From positions 1 to 13,962 of the forward strand of contig CAZOSF010000062.1 in NCBI GenBank assembly GCA_964582415.1: 13,962 nucleotides of DNA. Reading direction: 5' to 3'. The position numbers were made by a program, and so were the translations under genes. The notes beneath the pieces were generated by a model, which was given only the letters and a program-made list of their open reading frames with translations, was not told where the DNA came from and searched no databases. The stretch comes from CAZOSF01 sp964582415 (lineage in GTDB: Bacteria; Bacteroidota; Bacteroidia; Flavobacteriales; Flavobacteriaceae). Shown here piece after piece: positions 1 to 5,144 of this stretch; positions within the stretch are counted from its first letter, which is position 1; each line of letters starts with the position of its first letter.

Positions 1-1290
1 TGGGGGTATCACTTCGATTTCCTTACCCGCTTTTTTGTGAATTATGTACCCCTCTACAATAAGTTCCGAGCTGTTTCTTCCATCCAAGTACTCATTGAAC
101 TTATTGTGCCTATTTTAGCTGTAGTGGGACTCCATCAATTCTTCAGCAAGCTAACTACCCAAGAGACAAAGAAAAAGGCATTGGTTATGGCTACTGCCGT
201 TGTGGGGGGAGTCACATTGGTATTCCTATTGTTCCAAGGGATCCTGTTCAGCTTTACCAGCCCTTATGACGCCTATTTTATCGACGAATTGGGAATGCCC
301 TTCGTTGATGCCATTCGGGAAGATAGGGCCACTTTATTTACTCAAGATGCCATCCGTTCCTTGGTGTTGATCCTTCTTGCCGCAGGGGGGCTCTGGTTTT
401 TGTTGAAAGAAAAGTTGAAGGAATCTTATGCTATTGCATTGCTTGGAGCATTGATTTTATTCGATTTGGTAGGGGTGGATATTCGTTATGTGAATTCCGA
501 TGATTTTCAAAGCGCTCGTATTGTAGAGCGCCCGTTTCAGCCTAGTGAAGGGGATGAGAAGATTTTGAAGGACGATGGGTATTTTCGTGTATTCGATGCA
601 ACAACCAATGCGTTCAGCAGTGGTAAAGCAAGTTATTTCCACAATGCAGTTGGTGGGTATCATGCTGCAAAGCCGAGACGTATGCAAGATCTTTACGATT
701 TCTATATAGACGAAGGCGATGTAGAAATCCTAAACATGCTCAACGTAAAATATTTCTTGGTGCCCAATCGGGAAGGTAAGGTCCTTGCGCAGGAAAATCC
801 TTTTGCGAATGGTCCAGCTTGGTTTGTCGCCAACGTATTACCGGCCAACAACGCCAATGAAGAGATTCTGTTATTGGATTCCTTGAACACTAAAGAAACC
901 GCAGTGGTACATCGCGAATTCCTTGACCGAATTCCTGCCAAGAATATCGTTCGTGATTCTCTCGCGACGATCGATTTAACCAAGCACCAACCCAATTATC
1001 TGGTATATAAAACTTCCACTACCACAGAACAATTGGCAATATTTTCCGAAATGTACTATCCTAATGGATGGAATGCGTACATCGATGGGGCTCCCTCTGA
1101 ATATTTCAGGGCCAATTATGCGCTTCGCGCCATGGTGATTCCTACTGGGCAGCATACCATTGAATTCAAATTTGAACCCAAAGTGATAGAGAAGGGGAGT
1201 ACTTATAGTCTTGTGGCAACCATCTTACTATTCCTCATCATCCTTGGGGGATGGTTCTGGTCGCGAAAAACACAACCTGAAAGAGACTAG
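1..1290 (+). CDS. YfhO-family membrane protein, C-terminal part
   Basis: The reading frame is open from the first base of the window (W-G-Y-H-F-D-F...), so the gene starts upstream and only its last 429 codons are seen. It begins near an N-K-F-R-A-V-S-S segment, which I associate with YfhO-family proteins. Four hydrophobic segments follow in the first ~160 residues, then a soluble region of about 230 residues, then a final membrane segment (ILLFLIILGGWFW) and a short charged tail. The soluble end has the family's typical W-N-A-Y-I-D-G block. YfhO proteins are large multi-pass membrane proteins; the Bacillus relatives are GT-C-like enzymes that glycosylate cell-wall polymers. The role in flavobacteria is not established, and envelope polysaccharide or lipid glycosylation is only an inference, helped by the glycosyltransferase 3 nt downstream, which is probably co-transcribed. 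Confidence 0.85.
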   Translation, partial: WGYHFDFLTRFFVNYVPLYNKFRAVSSIQVLIELIVPILAVVGLHQFFSKLTTQETKKKALVMATAVVGGVTLVFLLFQGILFSFTSPYDAYFIDELGMPFVDAIREDRATLFTQDAIRSLVLILLAAGGLWFLLKEKLKESYAIALLGALILFDLVGVDIRYVNSDDFQSARIVERPFQPSEGDEKILKDDGYFRVFDATTNAFSSGKASYFHNAVGGYHAAKPRRMQDLYDFYIDEGDVEILNMLNVKYFLVPNREGKVLAQENPFANGPAWFVANVLPANNANEEILLLDSLNTKETAVVHREFLDRIPAKNIVRDSLATIDLTKHQPNYLVYKTSTTTEQLAIFSEMYYPNGWNAYIDGAPSEYFRANYALRAMVIPTGQHTIEFKFEPKVIEKGSTYSLVATILLFLIILGGWFWSRKTQPERD

Positions 1291-1293
1291 GTT

Positions 1294-2438
1294 ATGAAGC
1301 GGGTATTGATCATAGCCTACTATTGGCCTCCTGCTGGGGGACCGGGGGTACAACGATGGTTAAAATTCGTAAAATATTTTCGTGAATTTGGTGTGGAACC
1401 GGTGCTATTCGTTCCCGAAAATCCGCATTATCCTATGTTGGATGAAAGCTTTCTATCTGAAGTTCCAGAAAACTTGGAAGTATTGAAATTTCCCATCAAG
1501 GAACCTTATAAGTACGCCAAACTTTTCTTTAAAAAGAAAACCAAGAAAATAAGCAGTGGAATTATCGATGAAAGAGATCCTTCCTTCGTAGAGAAGTTGA
1601 TGCTCTTTGCCCGTGGCAACTGGTTTATTCCTGATGCGCGTGTAGGTTGGGTAAAACCCTCTGTGGAGTACCTCACAAACTATCTTCAATCCAATAAGGA
1701 TATCGATACCGTGATTACCACGGGTCCCCCTCACAGTTTGCATCTTATCGGTCGTCGATTAAAAAAGAAGTTAGACATCCACTGGGTGGCCGATTTCCGA
1801 GATCCCTGGACTTCCATTCATTATCATAAGTCGTTACGGCTTACCAAAGCTGCCGAAAGGAAACATATGGAGTTAGAGCGAAAGGTGCTGCAGGAAGCCG
1901 ATCGTATTGTAGTGACAAGTCCGTCGACAAAAGTGGAATTCAAAGCTATCACCAACCAGCCCATTACAGTTATTACAAATGGCTATGATGAAGGCGAAGC
2001 CATTCGTCCAAAACCAGATAGCTGTTTTTCNNNNNNNNNNNNNNNNNNNNNNNNNNNNNNNNNNNNNNNNNNNNNNNNNNNNNNNNNNNNNNNNNNNNNN
2101 NNNNNNNNNNNNNNNNNNNNNNNNNNNNNNTGTTGTTGATCGAGATGAATCGCCCCGAAACGAAGATGATCCTTCCAGGCAAACTTTTTGAATACTTAAA
2201 AAGCCGTCGCCCCATTTTAGCCTTGGGACCAGAAGGCAGCGACATGGAGTCCATTCTTACCGATACAAAAGGGGGGTATTTCTTTACCTATGAAGATCAA
2301 GAATCTCTTAGAAGGACTCTTTTGGATTTATATGCGCACTTTAAAAAGGAAGGAGTACCAGAACGGGAGGGGACTATTGAAAAATATTCTCGACGGGAAC
2401 TCACTAAGGAAATGGCCGCACTTCTGAAATCCTTATAA
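1294..2438 (+). CDS. GT4-type glycosyltransferase, interrupted by a scaffold gap
   Basis: The N-terminal 245 residues are coded at 1294-2030 and the last ~102 residues at about 2133-2438; the 100-N gap lies between. The start MKRVLIIAYYWPPAGGPGVQRW is the glycine-rich acceptor-side loop typical of flavobacterial GT-B enzymes. The N-terminal domain continues to V-T-S-P-S and V-I-T-N-G-Y-D, the usual hinge into the nucleotide-sugar domain. The C-terminal piece carries P-G-K-L-F-E-Y-L and P-I-L-A-L-G-P-E-G-S-D, the donor-binding end of GT4 proteins. About 70-80 residues with the E-x7-E-like donor region are missing in the gap. The two pieces are in different frames across the N run, which means nothing because the N count is arbitrary. 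The enzyme should transfer a sugar from a nucleotide donor to an envelope glycan or lipid in the cytoplasm. The sugar and acceptor cannot be told from the sequence. It starts 3 nt after the YfhO-like gene. Confidence 0.85.
2031..2130. other. Scaffold gap (100 N)
   Basis: This is exactly 100 N, the conventional filler for a gap of unknown size. It sits inside the glycosyltransferase gene. Judged by the missing piece of the GT4 fold, the true gap is probably nearer 200-230 bp. Confidence 0.95.
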
Positions 2439-2442
2439 ATAC

Positions 2443-2479
2443 GAAACCCCCGCTCTCACCGAAGTGTCACGAGGGTTTC
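2443..2479 (-). terminator. Rho-independent-like terminator between convergent genes
   Basis: Arms GAAACCC (2443-2449) and GGGTTTC (2473-2479) form a 7-bp stem. Read on the minus strand, an inner CAC-TTCG-GTG gives a C(UUCG)G tetraloop, and the stem is followed by TTTCGTATTTATA, so it fits best as the terminator of the minus-strand gene at 2502-3683. The position between convergent genes means it may also end the glycosyltransferase transcript on the plus strand, where the tail is less U-rich. Confidence 0.7.
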
Positions 2480-2481
2480 TC

Positions 2482-2498
2482 ACTAACCAACCAAAAAA
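2482..2498 (-). repeat. Copy 1 of a 17-nt motif in a 3' untranslated region
   Basis: On the minus strand this reads TTTTTTGGTTGGTTAGT and lies between the stop codon of the 2502-3683 gene and its terminator hairpin. An identical 17-mer occurs at 4062-4078, also directly before a minus-strand terminator. Confidence 0.8.
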
Positions 2499-2501
2499 TT
2501 T

Positions 2502-3683
2502 TTATCCGCGTCCTCTTTTTGAGCCACTGCTTCCTCGGGTAGCGGAACCCGAACTTTTCGTGGTGGACGCTGCACGTTTGTTCACGGTGCTCTTTTGTTG
2601 TGTACGACTGCTTTTTACGGCAGTGGTTCTTTGAGAGCTTCTGGAGCTACTGCTGGAGGCTTTCGCCTGAGTCGCAGTGGATCTACCTTCCCATACTTTT
2701 TTACTTGAGGAACGATGGGTGGTTTGGGTAGACCGTTGATTCGTCGCCTGCCGTTTGGTGTTTGTTTGAGCAGTTCCACGGTTGCTCGAAACGGTTCTCT
2801 GAGTAGAACGATTTGCTGTTCTTGTTTCACTCACTGGACGAGTCGTCTGACGTTCTGTAGCACGCGCATTGGTCTGATTCGAACGAGAGGTGTTTCTATT
2901 GGCAACTTGCTGAGATCCTCTGTTTTCCTCTCGGGAGGCCACCATGGTGTTTCTACGGTTTGGGTTATAATCCCGGTTTACTGCGGTACGGCCGTCTTTA
3001 TAATGTACTCGTGATCCTGGTCTGTAAAACTCACGTCTTCCATTGTTATAGTTGCTTCTACCTCTGTTGTAATGGGTACTGTGGTAAGCATAGGTATAAC
3101 GAATGGGATGATAGTAACGACGGTAAGGATAATCATACACTACACAGTGATTCCATAACGGACGCACATAATAGACATGCCATGGGCGATATACATAGGT
3201 CATGTAATACGGACTGATATACCCAGTACAATGTGAGAAGTATCCGTACGGATTATAGAATATTTGCAGTCCTCCTACACGTACGATACGTCTGTTTACA
3301 TAGTTAATCTCGACGCTTCCGGCTTGAACGATTCGTCCGAATTGATCATAATAGATTGGGACATCTTCTACTTGAATCACAGCCCCGTAATCATCATACT
3401 GAACGAAGGCATCATAATTATACCCAGAATTGTAATTGATGCTTACACCGGGGGTATTGATGCTTACGTTAACATTGCTTGCTCCACGATTCCCTAGATA
3501 CACAAAATCGAATTGTCCATCTGGGAAAACGGAGAATTCCACGCCACCTTCCACAAAGATGTAGGAGGATCCGTTATAGAATCCGGAGTAATGATCATTG
3601 ATTGCTTCTCCAGCCGCCTTAACGCTAAAGACCGCCGCAAAAAGACTGAATACGAGTGCTGTTACTTTTTTCATAATCTTCAT
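2502..3683 (-). CDS. Secreted Tyr/His-rich protein with basic low-complexity tail
   Basis: I cannot assign a named family to this 393-residue protein. Residues 1-24 form a signal peptide (K-K, a hydrophobic stretch, then V-K-A-A). Residues ~45-147 are beta-rich, with G-V-E-F-S-V-F-P-D-G-Q-F-D-F at 47-60. Three weak repeats of about 16-18 residues follow (98-147), patterned like D-x-x-G-R-I-x-x-x-G-x-x-x-I-x-Y. Residues 148-213 are strikingly aromatic, with about 18 Tyr and 6 His plus Trp and Arg. The rest, to residue 393, is rich in Arg, Ser, Thr, Asn, Gln and Lys, has almost no hydrophobic residues and ends K-R-G-R-G, so it is probably disordered. There is no T9SS sorting domain, so it is likely periplasmic or surface-associated. 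A second ATG (codon 4, MKK...) is an equally good start. A sigma-54-like element lies about 70-100 nt upstream and a UUCG-loop terminator follows the gene. A structural, adhesive or metal-binding role would suit the composition but is inference. Confidence 0.85.
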   Translation of the reverse strand: MKIMKKVTALVFSLFAAVFSVKAAGEAINDHYSGFYNGSSYIFVEGGVEFSVFPDGQFDFVYLGNRGASNVNVSINTPGVSINYNSGYNYDAFVQYDDYGAVIQVEDVPIYYDQFGRIVQAGSVEINYVNRRIVRVGGLQIFYNPYGYFSHCTGYISPYYMTYVYRPWHVYYVRPLWNHCVVYDYPYRRYYHPIRYTYAYHSTHYNRGRSNYNNGRREFYRPGSRVHYKDGRTAVNRDYNPNRRNTMVASREENRGSQQVANRNTSRSNQTNARATERQTTRPVSETRTANRSTQRTVSSNRGTAQTNTKRQATNQRSTQTTHRSSSKKVWEGRSTATQAKASSSSSRSSQRTTAVKSSRTQQKSTVNKRAASTTKSSGSATRGSSGSKRGRG

Positions 3684-3764
3684 TTTTTAGCTGCCCAACC
3701 GAAGTAGAGCAGAGGGGTTCAACTTGCAATTTTTGGTTTTGTTGTCAGTGAACAGTATGAAGTA

Positions 3765-3781
3765 ACCAACGACCGTGCCAA
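3765..3781 (-). promoter_or_regulatory. Sigma-54-like promoter, near-consensus, upstream of the Tyr-rich protein gene
   Basis: The minus strand reads TTGGCACGGTCGTTGGT. The -24 part (TTGGCACG) is a full match to the RpoN consensus, and GG-N10-G keeps the exact -24/-12 spacing. The usually invariant GC of the -12 box is GG here. Transcription would start near 3754, giving a ~71-nt leader to the ATG at 3683. The same 8-mer TTGGCACG starts the perfect promoter at 4151-4167. The -12 mismatch may make it weak or inactive. Confidence 0.4.
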
Positions 3782-3792
3782 AGTTTTTTTTA

Positions 3793-3820
3793 GTGAGCAG
3801 TGAGCGGTGAGCGGTGAGCA
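3793..3820. repeat. Heptanucleotide tandem repeat (GTGAGCR)x4
   Basis: There are four back-to-back 7-bp units: GTGAGCA, GTGAGCG, GTGAGCG, GTGAGCA. It is intergenic and lies 11 bp beyond the sigma-54-like element at 3765-3781. The unit length equals that of two other arrays in this window. Confidence 0.85.
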
Positions 3821-3867
3821 GGTTTTTATGTGTGAAGCGATAAGAGTAAGGGGTGTCAAGGTTTGTC

Positions 3868-3889
3868 AGGTCGAGCGGAGTCGAGACCT
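3868..3889. repeat. Short imperfect palindrome AGGTCGAG...GTCGAGACCT
   Basis: The arms AGGTC and GACCT flank two TCGA copies around GCGGAG. From memory, GGTCGAGCG(C/G)AGTCGAGACC is an interspersed intergenic element seen across many flavobacterial genomes. Here only one copy is visible, so the repeat status rests on recall. Confidence 0.45.
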
Positions 3890-3904
3890 ACTAATTATCT
3901 CCGT

Positions 3905-3979
3905 ATTTGTCATCCTGAACTTGATTCAGGATCTTGCCCCAATAGAAACTAGATCCTGACTTTCGTCAGGATGACAAAT
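3905..3979. repeat. REP/BIME-like double hairpin element
   Basis: Outer arms ATTTGTCATCCTGA (3905-3918) and TCAGGATGACAAAT (3966-3979) are a perfect 14-bp inverted repeat. Nested inside are TCAGGATCT (3926-3934) and AGATCCTGA (3951-3959), 9 bp and perfect. Each half also folds alone: ATCCTGAA-CTTGA-TTCAGGAT (3912-3932) and ATCCTGAC-TTTC-GTCAGGAT (3953-3972). This tandem, inverted two-hairpin layout is that of BIMEs moved by RAYT (Y1-family) transposases. From memory, GTCATCCTGAACTTG-type elements are abundant in Flavobacteriaceae intergenic regions. No transposase is encoded nearby. Confidence 0.75.
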
Positions 3980-4014
3980 CAATGTCCATCGGTCAACCCA
4001 CAACAAGCAGCCCC

Positions 4015-4055
4015 AAAAGAAAACCCGCCGACGCTTTTGAGATACGCCGACGGGT
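4015..4055 (-). terminator. Rho-independent terminator of the minus strand
   Basis: On the minus strand, ACCCGTCGGCG (4055-4045) pairs with CGTCGGCGGGT (4033-4023). This gives an 11-bp stem with two G-U wobbles and an 11-nt loop, followed by TTCTTTT. On the plus strand the wobbles become A-C mismatches, so the minus direction is favoured. It ends the putative small RNA and any read-through from the uvrA/T9SS-protein transcript. Confidence 0.8.
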
Positions 4056-4061
4056 CAAAAA

Positions 4062-4078
4062 ACTAACCAACCAAAAAA
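4062..4078 (-). repeat. Copy 2 of the 17-nt motif, just before a terminator
   Basis: On the minus strand this is TTTTTTGGTTGGTTAGT, identical over 17 nt to 2498-2482. It lies 6 nt upstream of the terminator stem at 4055 and within the putative small RNA. Confidence 0.8.
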
Positions 4079-4150
4079 CTATGTAATGTAATTAACTTAA
4101 CTTACAAGTAGTTGCTTCAATGAGAACGTTGTTGCAACTATCTATAAGAA

Positions 4151-4167
4151 TGCAATAGGCGTGCCAA
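4151..4167 (-). promoter_or_regulatory. Consensus sigma-54 (RpoN) -24/-12 promoter
   Basis: The minus strand reads TTGGCACGCCTATTGCA, matching YTGGCACGrNNNTTGCW at every strongly conserved position, with GG and GC separated by 10 nt. The predicted start is near 4140. No minus-strand coding region lies between it and the terminator at 4023-4055. A perfect palindrome TAATGCATTA (4172-4181) lies just upstream of the -24 box. RpoN promoters need an enhancer-binding activator; none is encoded in the window. Confidence 0.7.
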
Positions 4168-4210
4168 GGTTTAATGCATTAGGAAAAGTTTAACTATTCG
4201 AATCTGTTTT

Positions 4211-5116
4211 CTAGTTTCGAACAAAGGATGCGGTCATAAGAAGCTTACCCTCCGAAAATACTTGGTAGAAATAAAGGCCGCTGGCGTATTGTTCACCATC
4301 AATAGTATAATAGGACGTTTCGATGGTTTCATTCAATAATATTCTTCCATAGGCATCCAAAATCACGAGGTGATCGATGCCGCTTTCTACTGGAATTTGT
4401 AGGATGGCCTTATCAACAATAGGGTTTGGCGCAACGGCCACTTTAGATAGCAGTACGTCTTGGGCGTCGAGTGTATTGTCGCAGGAGGTCGCACCAAACA
4501 TAAAATAGGTTTCTCCATTGGTGGTAAAACAAACAATTATCGTAAAGCCAGAAACATCGACTGTTTCCTCCATCAAATCAAAACCTGTCCAATTACCAAT
4601 TCCTTCAATCCAATAATAATTGCCATCTGAAGAAAATTCCCCGAAAGTAATCACTTTTCGGTTTTGCCCCGCGATGTCTACATAATCAACACTAATAACA
4701 TGTAGTTCATCTTCATAGACCCAAGATAGAAGGTCAGGAGCAACACAGGACAAAAAGAACGGAAAACCATAAGCCGAGTCAGAAACATTGAAAACATCTC
4801 CTTCTTCCAGTGTAAAGTCGAATAAGAGATATTCTTCCTCTGACCATTCACTGTATTTATAGACACGCCCATTATCCTCTCGCAGTAAACAACTTTCATT
4901 ACCAGACACTAAAGTTTGGCGATATTCGATTCCATTAATTGTCACCAATTCTCCCAAGGTCATCTCTCGTGTCACAAGAGAAGGGTCGCCTTTAAAAGGC
5001 TCATAATGAACATCAACATTCCACGAATTTCCTTCTTGTAACATCGGAATGTAATCCTGGGAAAAGACTATGAATGGGATACAAACAATAAGGGATAGTA
5101 GGAAGGTGACTTTCAC
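4211..5116 (-). CDS. Secreted protein with T9SS type A C-terminal sorting domain
   Basis: This is a 301-residue protein. Residues 1-20 (MKVTFLLSLIVCIPFIVFSQ) are a clear signal peptide. A beta-rich middle of about 200 residues, with several Cys (C56, C103 and others) and W-x-G/Y-x-W patterns, has no family I can name. The last ~75 residues (from V-A-P-N-P-I-V-D through Y-A-S-G-L-Y-F-Y-Q-V to the C-terminal F-V-R-N) form a T9SS type A sorting domain. The protein should therefore cross the inner membrane by Sec, and the outer membrane by the type IX system, ending on the surface or outside. The start codon is GTG, chosen because it gives the complete signal peptide. It lies 28 nt after the uvrA stop on the same strand and is probably co-transcribed with it, although the functions look unrelated. 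Confidence 0.88.
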   Translation of the reverse strand: MKVTFLLSLIVCIPFIVFSQDYIPMLQEGNSWNVDVHYEPFKGDPSLVTREMTLGELVTINGIEYRQTLVSGNESCLLREDNGRVYKYSEWSEEEYLLFDFTLEEGDVFNVSDSAYGFPFFLSCVAPDLLSWVYEDELHVISVDYVDIAGQNRKVITFGEFSSDGNYYWIEGIGNWTGFDLMEETVDVSGFTIIVCFTTNGETYFMFGATSCDNTLDAQDVLLSKVAVAPNPIVDKAILQIPVESGIDHLVILDAYGRILLNETIETSYYTIDGEQYASGLYFYQVFSEGKLLMTASFVRN

Positions 5117-5144
5117 GGAATGGGTTTGGTTTTTTTTAAAGATA

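Larger units (their letters stand above)
4015..4140 (-). ncRNA. Putative sigma-54-dependent small RNA, about 126 nt
   Basis: The boundaries are inferred from a consensus -24/-12 promoter (4151-4167) and a strong terminator (4023-4055). The predicted start near 4140 coincides with the first base of a 7-bp inverted repeat, TAGTTGC (4140-4134) and GCAACTA (4115-4109). The RNA would therefore begin with a hairpin, continue through an AU-rich single-stranded middle, carry the motif TTTTTTGGTTGGTTAGT (4078-4062) and end in the terminator. No open reading frame of useful length lies inside on either strand. It sits in the 3' flank of the T9SS-protein gene (stop at 4211), so it could also be made from the tail of that mRNA. 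I do not recognise it as a named RNA family. Confidence 0.55.

Noticed and set aside
1294..2438. Frameshifted glycosyltransferase pseudogene
   Set aside because: The frame change falls across a 100-N filler of arbitrary length, so it carries no information. Both flanking pieces are intact and conserved.
2715..3707. Several plus-strand open frames over the Tyr-rich protein gene
   Set aside because: They overlap a minus-strand gene with a clear signal peptide and coherent repeats. Their own translations are Cys/Ser-rich and unstructured.
3905..3979. CRISPR-like or riboswitch-like structure
   Set aside because: There are only two hairpins in inverted order and no regularly spaced identical repeats. 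The layout fits a REP/BIME element better.
4057..4083. A-rich leader (ACTAACCAACCAAAAAACTATG) of a plus-strand gene
   Set aside because: The ATG is followed at once by TAA, and no open frame follows. The minus-strand reading as sRNA plus terminator explains the segment better.
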